Of a stretch of 13,609 nt of DNA, positions 6,816 through 13,594 are shown one piece after another (positions within the stretch are counted from its first letter, which is position 1; the number at the start of each line of letters is the position of its first letter). The notes under the pieces were generated by a model. It had not been told where the DNA came from. It searched no databases and worked only from the letters and a program-made list of their open reading frames with translations. Both the position numbers and the translations under genes were made by a program. Origin of the DNA: Methylacidiphilum caldifontis (GTDB lineage: Bacteria > Verrucomicrobiota > Verrucomicrobiia > Methylacidiphilales > CAMAQI01); assembly GCA_945860255.1 (NCBI GenBank), contig CAMAQI010000047.1, forward strand, positions 1-13,609, written 5' to 3'.

Positions 6816-7723
6816 TCCCTCTTTCCAATAGCTCCTCTCTTACCATCAAACACGTCGGTATCGGCGTTTTTGATGGCGTCCACCGTGGACATCAAGAAAT
6901 CATCGCAACGGTCCTTCAACAGTCTCATTCCCCCCAGGAAACAGCAATCCTCACCTTTCACCCTCACCCTCTCGAGATCATCGCTCCCGATAAAGCCCCG
7001 CTTCGTTTAACCTCCCCGGATCGCATGGAGCATTGGATCCATCATTACGGAATCCCTCATCTCATCGCCATCTCCTTCGACGAAAAAATCCGCCATTTCA
7101 GCCCTCAAGAATTCATACTCTGGCTCAAACGTCATCTTCCCCATCTTCAAAGTCTGACGGTCGGATTTAATTGGCGATTCGGATTCAACGGCCTCGGCAG
7201 CACCCTCACTCTCGTCGATCTCGGAAGCCAACTCAATTTCTCTACCCATATCGTCCCCCCACTCACGATTGAAAATGAACCAGCACGCAGCACCCGTATC
7301 CGCGAAGCGGTCCTCCAAAGAAACTTTTTACTCGCCGATCATCTCCTCGGACATTCCTTCGAAGTGAGTGGCACGATCGTTCATGGAGATGGCAAAGGAA
7401 CCACCCTCGGCTTTCCCACCGCCAACCTCACCCCCCATCGTCAACTCCTCCCCCCCTTTGGCACTTATGCCTGCTTCGCCTCTGTCGAGGGAACATCCTA
7501 TCGCTCGGTTCTTAACTACGGACTTCGTCCCACTTTTCAAAAAAAATCCCCCCAACTCGAAGTCCATCTCATCGGATTCACCGGGGATATCTACAACAAA
7601 GAAATCCTCTTAAATCAATGGCATTGGCTTCGTGATGAAAAAAAATTCCCCGATCTCCCCTCGCTCCAATCTCAAATTTCAACCGACATTCAATCGGCTC
7701 TTCAAATCCCCTTTTCCCCATAA
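6812..7723 (+). CDS. ribF: RibF, bifunctional riboflavin kinase / FAD synthetase
   Basis: RibF makes FMN from riboflavin and then FAD. At 303 residues it has the normal length. N-terminal nucleotidyltransferase half: GVFDGVHRGHQ at 18-28 (the HxGH-like signature), TFHPHPLEI at 49-56, VGFNWRFGFNG at 117-127 and RSTRIREA at 159-166. C-terminal kinase half: GDGKGTTLGFPTANL at 192-206, LPPFGTYAC, VLNYGLRPTF and LEVHLIGF with E250. All look intact. The start overlaps the truB stop by four bases (ATGA); no SD sequence is present, fitting reinitiation after truB. It is the last gene of the FHA-nrnA-truB-ribF run; a 165-bp gap follows. Confidence 0.95.
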   Translation: MIPLSNSSSLTIKHVGIGVFDGVHRGHQEIIATVLQQSHSPQETAILTFHPHPLEIIAPDKAPLRLTSPDRMEHWIHHYGIPHLIAISFDEKIRHFSPQEFILWLKRHLPHLQSLTVGFNWRFGFNGLGSTLTLVDLGSQLNFSTHIVPPLTIENEPARSTRIREAVLQRNFLLADHLLGHSFEVSGTIVHGDGKGTTLGFPTANLTPHRQLLPPFGTYACFASVEGTSYRSVLNYGLRPTFQKKSPQLEVHLIGFTGDIYNKEILLNQWHWLRDEKKFPDLPSLQSQISTDIQSALQIPFSP

Positions 7724-7745
7724 ATCGGTCAAAGATCGAAACTAA

Positions 7746-7755
7746 GGAGATCTCC
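7746..7755. repeat. Perfect 10-bp palindrome GGAGATCTCC after ribF
   Basis: A self-complementary site 22 bp after the ribF stop. It has no loop and is followed by A-rich rather than T-rich sequence on plus, so it is not a terminator. It could be a protein-binding site or chance. Confidence 0.4.
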
Positions 7756-7813
7756 TCCATAAAAACATTCTCGACCCCATTCAAGTCGCATTGAATTCCG
7801 ATTTATGAATTTT

Positions 7814-7833
7814 AAAAATGCAATTTCATTTTT
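7814..7833. repeat. AT-rich inverted repeat upstream of htpG
   Basis: AAAAATG-6 bp-CATTTTT, perfect seven-base arms, 19 bp upstream of the candidate htpG -35. It does not match the CIRCE element, the usual HrcA operator at heat-shock genes. It could be an operator or an A/T-rich promoter-activating stretch; chance cannot be excluded in such AT-rich DNA. Confidence 0.35.
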
Positions 7834-7851
7834 TCTGTGATTTCTTTTTGA

Positions 7852-7880
7852 TTGTCGAATCACCCTTTCTTCATTAATCA
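7852..7880 (+). promoter_or_regulatory. Candidate sigma70-like promoter of htpG
   Basis: TTGTCG (7852-7857), 17 bp, TAATCA (7875-7880), then eight bases to the htpG ATG. The geometry equals that of the candidate before the FHA gene and would give a transcript with almost no leader. No CIRCE element was seen in the 165-bp gap. Consensus match by eye only. Confidence 0.4.
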
Positions 7881-7888
7881 ATCTCTCC

Positions 7889-9730
7889 ATGAGCAATCCC
7901 GAAAAACATACGTTCCAAGCAGAAATCCAACAACTCCTCGAAATCGTCATTCATTCTCTCTATACAGACAAAGAGATTTTTGTTCGTGAGCTCGTCTCCA
8001 ACGCCGCCGATGCCATGGAAAAACTTCGCTTCATCCAATCCTCCGGCGAAAAAATCCAAGACGAATCGCTCCCCCTCAAAATCTCCCTAACCACAGACGA
8101 TCAAGCCCACACGGTCACCTTCTCGGATACCGGTCTCGGAATGACCAAAGAGGAATTGGTTCAAAATCTCGGCACCATCGCCCGCTCCGGATCGAAAGCC
8201 TTCCTCCAACAAATGGTTCAACAAAAGGAAAAAAGCCTCGAATTAATCGGTCAATTCGGTGTCGGATTTTACTCGACCTTCATGGTCGCTGAAAAAGTCG
8301 TCGTCTCCACACGCTCCTGGAAAACTGGAGAGCAAGGCTGGATCTGGACCTCGACAGGAACGGGCTCCTTTGAGATCGAACCGGCAGAAGGACTGGAGCG
8401 AGGAACGAAAATAGTCGCTCACTTAAAGACCGATGATCACGATTTTTCTAACGCCCATCGCATCGAAACAATCCTCAAACGCTACTCCTCCTTTGTCTCC
8501 TTCCCTCTCGAACTCAATGGAAAAGCGGTCAATACTGTCCAAGCCATCTGGACCCGTAGCAAATCAGAGGTCAAAGAGGAGGAATATCAGGAATTCTATC
8601 AATTCATCTCCCATGAATCCGATACCCCTCACTATCGACTTCACTTTTCCGCAGATGCCCCTCTGAACATCAACTCATTGCTTTTCGTTCCCAAATCAAA
8701 TATCGAAAAACTCGGATTCACCCGCCTCGAATCCGGAGTCCATCTCTACTGCAAAAAGGTTCTCATCCAATCCGAAGCAAAAGGACTCTTCCCGGAATGG
8801 CTCCGCTTCCTCAAAGGTATCGTCGATAGCGAAGATCTTCCTCTTAATATCTCCCGTGAAACCATGCAAGACAGTGCCTTGATGCAAAAACTCAATAAGG
8901 TTCTCACTGGTCGAATCCTCAAAATGCTCGATGAAGAATCGAAATCGAATCCCGAGCAATATGCCCACTTCTACCAAGAATTCGGCGGCTGTCTTAAAGA
9001 GGGAACCGCGAATGACTTCCTCCATCGAGAGCCCCTCTCGAAACTCCTCCGCTTTGAATCCTCACTCACCGAAAAAGGAAAAACAATCGGCCTTACTGAC
9101 TACGCCGCTCGGATGCCTGAATCACAAAAAGAGATCTACTATCTCTCCGCCCCGAACCGCGAAAGCGCCGAAAACAGTCCTTACTACGAGGTCTTTAAAG
9201 CTAAAAATATTGAGGTTCTTTTCCTATTTGATCCTCGCGATGAATTCGTCATGGAAAACCTCCGTCAATTCGACAGTAAATCGATCAAATCCTGTGAAAA
9301 AAGCGATCTCTCGCTCGACTCCCAAACCTCAGGACTGAGCGATGAACAGGCCCTCTCGCTGACAGATTGGATGAAAACCTTTCTCTCCACCGAAATCTCT
9401 AATATTCAATCCTCACGCCGACTGATTAACAGCCCCGCAGTCGTCGTTGACGAAGACCCCTACACCAGTACCTCGATGCGTCGGATGATGAAAGCAATGC
9501 AACGGGATAACCCGACCGCGATGCCCACAGAAAAATACCGTCTGGAAATCAACCCCAGCCATCCTCTCATCCAAAAGCTCCATCAACAAAAAGAGCTACA
9601 ACCAGAAATTGCTGAAAAAGTAGCGCGCCAACTTCTCGATACCGCTAAAATCACTGCGGGAATGACTGAAGACCCTCGCACCCTCATTCAACGCATGCAC
9701 GAACTCATGGAAGTCGCTCTCTCAAAATAA
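7889..9730 (+). CDS. htpG: HtpG, bacterial Hsp90 chaperone
   Basis: A 613-residue Hsp90 (E. coli HtpG is 624, from memory), an ATP-driven cytoplasmic chaperone dimer. Seen in the N-terminal GHKL ATPase domain: FVRELVSNAADAMEKLRF with E34 (the likely catalytic Glu) and N38, SDTGLGM with D80 (adenine contact), GTIARSGSKAF, and the lid motif GQFGVGFYSTFMVAEKV at 121-137. The middle domain has DLPLNISRETMQ with R323 in the place of the conserved catalytic-loop Arg. The C-terminal dimerisation domain runs to the end, with an expected Met-rich patch SMRRMMKAMQ. All parts are intact. No SD sequence precedes the ATG, which follows ATCTCTCC. It stands alone between two larger gaps and probably has its own promoter. 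Confidence 0.96.
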   Translation: MSNPEKHTFQAEIQQLLEIVIHSLYTDKEIFVRELVSNAADAMEKLRFIQSSGEKIQDESLPLKISLTTDDQAHTVTFSDTGLGMTKEELVQNLGTIARSGSKAFLQQMVQQKEKSLELIGQFGVGFYSTFMVAEKVVVSTRSWKTGEQGWIWTSTGTGSFEIEPAEGLERGTKIVAHLKTDDHDFSNAHRIETILKRYSSFVSFPLELNGKAVNTVQAIWTRSKSEVKEEEYQEFYQFISHESDTPHYRLHFSADAPLNINSLLFVPKSNIEKLGFTRLESGVHLYCKKVLIQSEAKGLFPEWLRFLKGIVDSEDLPLNISRETMQDSALMQKLNKVLTGRILKMLDEESKSNPEQYAHFYQEFGGCLKEGTANDFLHREPLSKLLRFESSLTEKGKTIGLTDYAARMPESQKEIYYLSAPNRESAENSPYYEVFKAKNIEVLFLFDPRDEFVMENLRQFDSKSIKSCEKSDLSLDSQTSGLSDEQALSLTDWMKTFLSTEISNIQSSRRLINSPAVVVDEDPYTSTSMRRMMKAMQRDNPTAMPTEKYRLEINPSHPLIQKLHQQKELQPEIAEKVARQLLDTAKITAGMTEDPRTLIQRMHELMEVALSK

Positions 9731-9777
9731 TTCAAAAAATAATAGACCGATCGCTTTTGAGAGTTGCCATCTCAAAA
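9719..9777. repeat. Three-part complementary element at the htpG 3' end
   Basis: CTCTCAAAA (9719-9727, running into the htpG stop), TTTTGAGAG (9755-9763) and TCTCAAAA (9770-9777). The middle segment can pair perfectly with either neighbour, so two hairpins exclude each other: a long-loop one (9719-9763) and a tight one (9755-9777, seven-base loop). No strong T tract follows. It could be a weak terminator or 3'-end protection for htpG, or a control element in the leader of the bactofilin gene that starts 21 bp later. Confidence 0.45.
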
Positions 9778-9797
9778 TCTTCTGTCACCTTTTTGCT

Positions 9798-10139
9798 ATG
9801 AAAGAAGAGACTATCACAACAATCGGGAAAACGATCAGAATCCAAGGCCAAATCTCTGGCGACGAAAGCCTCGTAATCGATGGCACTGTCGACGGTGAAA
9901 TTACGATCCAAAAAGATCTTCAAATTAATCCCACGGGCAATCTCCGTGCAAAAATCAATGCCCGTAGTGTGACCGTCGCAGGAACGATCACCGGATCGAT
10001 TAATGCCTTGGAAAAAGTGGAAATCCTTGCGGGGGGTGTTGTCGTCGGCGATATTATCTCACCTCGATTCCTCGTTCGTGATGGCGGAACTCTCAATGGT
10101 AAGATCGAAATGCCAATTCCTGATAAACTTTCCGAATAA
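9798..10139 (+). CDS. Bactofilin (polymer-forming cytoskeletal protein)
   Basis: This 113-residue protein is almost entirely the bactofilin (DUF583) beta-helix domain. Seen: the opening IGKTIRIQGQISGDESLVIDG, then regular short repeats with Gly turns (GTVDGEITI, GNLRAKINARSVTVAGTI, LEKVEILAGGVVVGDI), ending RFLVRDGGTLNGKIEM. Bactofilins self-assemble without nucleotide into filaments that locate cell-wall enzymes, stalk machinery or polar proteins. No membrane segment is visible; the first ~8 residues are the short N-terminal tail. No SD sequence precedes the ATG (sequence CACCTTTTTGCT). It ends in a strong terminator, and the next gene encodes a secreted polysaccharide deacetylase, fitting an envelope role (inference). 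Confidence 0.93.
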   Translation: MKEETITTIGKTIRIQGQISGDESLVIDGTVDGEITIQKDLQINPTGNLRAKINARSVTVAGTITGSINALEKVEILAGGVVVGDIISPRFLVRDGGTLNGKIEMPIPDKLSE

Positions 10140-10156
10140 TCAAACTCCTGATACCT

Positions 10157-10206
10157 CCCCAATTTGACAAACCTGCGGATTCCTGTTTGTGAAATTGGGG
10201 ATTTTT
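10157..10206 (+). terminator. Rho-independent terminator after the bactofilin gene
   Basis: Arms 10157-10172 and 10185-10200 form a 16-position stem with one G-G mismatch, topped by a 12-base loop and closed at the base by four G-C pairs (CCCC with GGGG). ATTTTT follows. It lies 17 bp past the bactofilin stop and only 19 bp before the deacetylase ATG, so little room is left for the next gene's promoter. Confidence 0.85.
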
Positions 10207-10225
10207 GTGACCCCCTCATCTCCCC

Positions 10226-10957
10226 ATGAAACGTAGCGACTTCTTAAAACTCTTAACGGCCTCCACCGCCTCGCTCTTCATTCCCCAACTCTCCGGGGAA
10301 GAGGTCGACCCCTTTTCTCCTCCAAAAGTCATTCAATACGAAACCAATCGCGCCTTTACCACGGCAGGTCCTGGTTTCGGTCGTCGCTTAAGCATTACCT
10401 TTGATGATGGACCCAATCCCTCCACAACAAACATGGTTCTCAATGAACTCAAAAAACGCGACATTAAAGCGACCTTTTTCCTCATCGGAAAAAATGTCGA
10501 TGCCTTCCCCGACTCGGTAAAAAAGATCCGTGATGAAGGCCATGAGCTCGCTAACCACAGCTACACTCATCCTGCCCTCAAGAATATGCCCGAGGAAAAA
10601 GTTCGATCAGAAATCGCCCGCTGCCAAGAGTCGATCGAAAAAGCGAGCGGCATTAAGCCTGTCTGGTTTCGTCCCCCCTACGGCTCCTTCTCTCAAAAAC
10701 AACAGCACATCACCTCCGACTTTCAACTCAGCGTCGCACTCTGGTCCCTCGATCCATTCGACTGGAAAAGACCCGGCTCCTCCGTCGTCGCCCAACGGGT
10801 TCTCACTCAATCCAATCCTGGAAGTGTCATCCTTCTTCACGACATTCACAAACAAACCGCCGAGGCCGTTCCAGCAATTCTCGACGGCCTCCTCGAAAGA
10901 GATTACACCTTTGCCACAATGTCGGAATTCCTAGGCGATCCCCTCCTCCCGCTCTAG
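10226..10957 (+). CDS. Exported polysaccharide deacetylase (NodB domain, CE4 family)
   Basis: At 243 residues it contains all five CE4 motifs: TFDDGP at 58-63 (catalytic base D60, metal ligand D61), HSYTH at 111-115 (metal ligands), RPPYG at 149-153, DPFDW at 176-180, and LLHD at 203-206 with catalytic H205. CE4 enzymes remove N- or O-acetyl groups from peptidoglycan, chitin-like oligomers or other glycans; the substrate cannot be told here. The N-terminus MKRSDFLKLLTASTASLF resembles a Tat signal (RRxFLK type) but the second Arg is S4, so Sec export or a weak Tat signal is possible. No SD sequence precedes the ATG, which follows CTCATCTCCCC. It lies 19 bp after a terminator and 6 bp before the YkgJ-type gene. 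Confidence 0.9.
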   Translation: MKRSDFLKLLTASTASLFIPQLSGEEVDPFSPPKVIQYETNRAFTTAGPGFGRRLSITFDDGPNPSTTNMVLNELKKRDIKATFFLIGKNVDAFPDSVKKIRDEGHELANHSYTHPALKNMPEEKVRSEIARCQESIEKASGIKPVWFRPPYGSFSQKQQHITSDFQLSVALWSLDPFDWKRPGSSVVAQRVLTQSNPGSVILLHDIHKQTAEAVPAILDGLLERDYTFATMSEFLGDPLLPL

Positions 10958-10963
10958 TTTATT

Positions 10964-11377
10964 TTGAATACCCTAAACCCCATCCCTTCCCCCGACTCTA
11001 TTTCCTACGAATGCCAACGCTGCGGAAATTGCTGCCGTTGGCCCGGAGTGATTAAACTCAAAGAAAATGAAATCGAACCGATCGCCGATTTCCTAAAAAT
11101 CGATCCCCTCGACTTCATTCAAGACTACTGCGAAATCCTCCCCGACCGCGGAGGCCTGGGGATTATCTCCCGACCGACCCACGAATGTATCTTCCTCGAA
11201 GGTAAAAACAGTTGTAAAATTAACTCCGTTAAACCAGCCCAATGTAGTGGCTTTCCCAACCTCTGGAAGTTTCCCGGCTGGCGAGATCTCTGTGAAGCTA
11301 TTCCGATTCCCACCGAAACCCTTTCTCCAGAGCACGCAGCCCTCCTTCAAAAAACCGCACATCGATCTCAGCAATAA
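10964..11377 (+). CDS. YkgJ-type cysteine-cluster protein
   Basis: A 137-residue protein with the YkgJ-family (putative zinc- or iron-chelating) cysteine pattern: CQRCGNCC at 17-24, then C56, C75 in HECIFL, C84 in SCKI, C94 in KPAQCSGFP and C110 in RDLC. The motif KPAQCxxFP is typical of the family, whose biochemical role is not well defined. The start is taken as TTG at 10964 because the frame is closed by a stop at 10955-10957 and no ATG or GTG lies between it and the cysteine cluster; TTG leaves a 16-residue lead. It begins 6 bp after the deacetylase stop, so the two are probably co-transcribed. No signal peptide. Confidence 0.8.
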   Translation: MNTLNPIPSPDSISYECQRCGNCCRWPGVIKLKENEIEPIADFLKIDPLDFIQDYCEILPDRGGLGIISRPTHECIFLEGKNSCKINSVKPAQCSGFPNLWKFPGWRDLCEAIPIPTETLSPEHAALLQKTAHRSQQ

Positions 11378-11416
11378 CTTGCCTCTTTCCATTCTATCAG
11401 TACCCTGCGCCCTCCT

Positions 11417-13372
11417 ATGCTCACGCTCTCTAAAGTCAGTAAAGCCTACGCCCATAAAACTCTCTTCGAGGAGATCTCCCTCCAAGTGAATACCGGGGAT
11501 CGCATGGCCCTCGTCGGAGCCAATGGAGCCGGTAAATCAACCCTCTTTTCGATCATTCTCAAGACACTCCCTCCCGATGAAGGGAGCGTGAATCTCGATC
11601 GCTATACCAATCTCGGTTACCTCCCCCAAGAAACCACGGTCATCGGCGATGAAACTGTCCTCGAACTCGCAACCAATATCTCCCCCGAACATGAACGCCT
11701 TCGTAAAATCCTTTCCGAAGGGGATCGCACCGGCGCCACCGATACTGAGGAATACCACGAGGCTCAAGGAAAGTTCGCAGAACTCGGCGCCTACCAACTC
11801 GAACCGAAAGCCAAACGAATCCTCAAAGGCCTCGCCTTTCGCGAAAGTGATTTCGACCGCAAAGCGAAAACGATGAGCGGAGGATGGGTCATGCGCGCCC
11901 ACCTAGCCCGACTCCTCGTTATGGAACCCGATCTGCTCATGCTCGATGAACCGACCAATCACCTCGATCTCGAATCCCTCCAATGGTTTGAAACCTATCT
12001 TCAGTCCTATCCCGGAGCGATTCTCATGATCTCCCACGATCGCTCCTTCCTCAATGCCCTCGTCGATCAAATTCTCGAACTGCGTAATCAAACCCTTCAT
12101 ATCTACCGAGGGAACTACGACGATTACGTTCTCGAACGTGCCGAGCGTGAAGCCCGCCAACTTTCTGCCTTTCAAAACCAACAAACAGAGATTCAACGAC
12201 TCCAAGAGTTCGCCGATCGTTTCCGCGCCAAAGCCAGTAAAGCCTCACAAGCCCAAAGTAAGCTCAAACAGATCGATCGAATGGAAAAGCTCGAGGCCCC
12301 TGAAACCACGGATAAAAAAATTAATATCCGCTTTCCTCAGCCGCCACGGAGCGGACAACGGGTCATTGCTCTTGAGGAGGTTCACCACGCCTACGGTGAC
12401 CTCTCGGTCTACCAAGGGATCAATTTTGAAGCAGAGAGAGGCAACCGGACCGTTCTGGTCGGTCCCAACGGGGCTGGAAAATCAACCCTCCTTAAACTTC
12501 TCGGAGGCGCCCTTGAAATCCAACAAGGAAAACGAATCCTCGGACACAACGCCCTCGTCGGCTACTTCTCCCAAAATCGCGTCGAAATGCTCAATCCCAA
12601 TCGTACTGTTCTCCAAGAGGTCATGAGCATCTCCAAACCGGTTCCTGAAGTCGCTGCACGTACCGTCCTCGGCTCTTTCCTTTTTTCTGGCGATGATGCC
12701 TACAAAAAGACCTCCGTTCTCTCGGGAGGAGAAAAATCTCGACTCTCCCTCGTCAAACTCCTCCTCGATCCTCCGAATCTACTCTTGATGGATGAGCCCA
12801 CGACCCATTTAGATATGGCGAGTATCGATGCCCTTATCCAGGCACTCAAACAATATGAAGGAACGATCGTTTTTATTAGTCACGATGTCTATTTCATCCG
12901 GGCGCTCGCTCAAAACGTCCTTCACATCAGTGGCGGAAAACTCACCTCTTATTCCGGGGACTACGACTATTACTTAGAAAAATCAAACGCCGTCTCCGCC
13001 AAGCATGCCCTTGTCGCAGGAGAAAAACTGACTGATAGCCGGCCTCAAGAAGCGATCATCGAAAAAGTAAAGCCCCCTTCCACCTTCAAAACCAAAGAGC
13101 AAAACCGCAAAGAGGCTGAGGAACGCCAAGCCCGATCGGCTGCCAAAAAAACCGCAAAAGCCGATCTCATCCAAGTAGAAGCGGATATCGCCGATTTAGA
13201 ACGCCGCAAAAAAGCGGTTTGTGCCCAACTCGAAAGTCACGAGACCTACAAACAAGGAGGGCAAGCAGTTGATCTCAATCGGGAACTGACCAATTTAGAA
13301 TCAGAACTCGAAGAAAAGAATCGCCGCTGGGAATTCATCTCAGAACTCATCGCAGAGGGCTCTGCAAGTTAA
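11417..13372 (+). CDS. ABC-F family ATPase (YheS/Uup-like)
   Basis: A 651-residue protein with two ABC cassettes and no membrane segment, typical of ABC-F factors that act on the ribosome at the E site. Cassette 1: Walker A GANGAGKST at 34-42, signature MSGGWVMR at 153-160, Walker B LLMLDEPTNHLDL at 173-185, and H-switch SHDRS. A charged linker at ~238-300 (the P-site-tRNA interaction motif) joins cassette 2: GPNGAGKST at 349-357, LSGGEKSR at 435-442, LLLMDEPTTHLD at 455-466, SHDVYF. The second D-loop has T463 where ABC-F proteins normally have N. Residues ~558-651 form a Lys/Glu-rich coiled coil, as in Uup or YheS C-terminal domains. The signature GGW and the length favour YheS, but the subtype is uncertain. 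It lies 39 bp after the YkgJ-type gene and follows GCCCTCCT, with no SD sequence. Confidence 0.93.
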   Translation: MLTLSKVSKAYAHKTLFEEISLQVNTGDRMALVGANGAGKSTLFSIILKTLPPDEGSVNLDRYTNLGYLPQETTVIGDETVLELATNISPEHERLRKILSEGDRTGATDTEEYHEAQGKFAELGAYQLEPKAKRILKGLAFRESDFDRKAKTMSGGWVMRAHLARLLVMEPDLLMLDEPTNHLDLESLQWFETYLQSYPGAILMISHDRSFLNALVDQILELRNQTLHIYRGNYDDYVLERAEREARQLSAFQNQQTEIQRLQEFADRFRAKASKASQAQSKLKQIDRMEKLEAPETTDKKINIRFPQPPRSGQRVIALEEVHHAYGDLSVYQGINFEAERGNRTVLVGPNGAGKSTLLKLLGGALEIQQGKRILGHNALVGYFSQNRVEMLNPNRTVLQEVMSISKPVPEVAARTVLGSFLFSGDDAYKKTSVLSGGEKSRLSLVKLLLDPPNLLLMDEPTTHLDMASIDALIQALKQYEGTIVFISHDVYFIRALAQNVLHISGGKLTSYSGDYDYYLEKSNAVSAKHALVAGEKLTDSRPQEAIIEKVKPPSTFKTKEQNRKEAEERQARSAAKKTAKADLIQVEADIADLERRKKAVCAQLESHETYKQGGQAVDLNRELTNLESELEEKNRRWEFISELIAEGSAS

Positions 13373-13376
13373 TGCC

Positions 13377-13473
13377 ATAAACCGGACTGAGCCAAACCAA
13401 GGCTCATTTGTCGTGCGAGTCGTTTTTAGATCGAATCAACTCTTCCGACTCCGGTTTATCATCCTAAATCCGG
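13377..13473. repeat. Branched inverted-repeat region after the ABC-F gene
   Basis: Outer arms ATAAACCGGA (13377-13386) and TCCGGTTTAT (13450-13459) are perfectly complementary. Between them are two smaller pairs: TGAGCC (13388-13393) with GGCTCA (13401-13406), and GAGTCG (13417-13422) with CGACTC (13446-13451). CCGGTTTA (13451-13458) can instead pair with TAAATCCGG (13465-13473), one base bulged, which would break the outer stem. It starts five bases after the ABC-F stop. It could be mRNA 3'-end structure, a small RNA or a dispersed repeat; it has no T tract typical of a terminator. Confidence 0.5.
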
Positions 13474-13499
13474 CAGTTAAAACAAAAAATAGTGTAGCG

Positions 13500-13535
13500 A
13501 GCCGCGTTTGCGGCGAAGCGGATTTTTGTATTTTT
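13500..13535. terminator. Probable terminator, possibly bidirectional
   Basis: GCCGC (13501-13505), loop GTTT, GCGGC (13510-13514), then GAAGCGGATTTTTGTATTTTT on plus. On minus the same stem is followed by a T-rich run (complement of the A tract at 13481-13489). The five-bp G-C stem is short, and CCGC/GCGG can pair in another register. It probably ends the ABC-F transcript. Confidence 0.55.
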
Positions 13536-13555
13536 GGTCGGCTATTTTGATTTTC

Positions 13556-13594
13556 ATCCACTCATTAAGAGCCCCTCAGGGTCTTTGAGTGGAT
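13556..13594. terminator. Hairpin near the window end, possible terminator
   Basis: ATCCACTCA (13556-13564) pairs perfectly with TGAGTGGAT (13586-13594). Inside, AAGAGCCC and GGGTCTT extend the helix with one bulged G and a CTCA loop. A short T-containing tail (TTGCTTT) follows on plus, and TTTT on minus. No gene is visible between 13373 and the window end; the stem may end a transcript coming from either side. Confidence 0.5.

Noticed and set aside
7814..7833. CIRCE (HrcA) heat-shock operator upstream of htpG
   Set aside because: The inverted repeat here does not match TTAGCACTC-N9-GAGTGCTAA in arm sequence or spacing.
12054..12626. Plus-strand 190-codon open frame
   Set aside because: Lies inside the ABC-F gene in another frame, is Ser/Pro/Lys-rich without domain pattern, and is explained by strand composition.
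13377..13459. tRNA or integron attC site
   Set aside because: Cloverleaf-like pairing is present, but there is no T-loop consensus, acceptor CCA or anticodon arm of the right size, and no attC core sites or integrase nearby.
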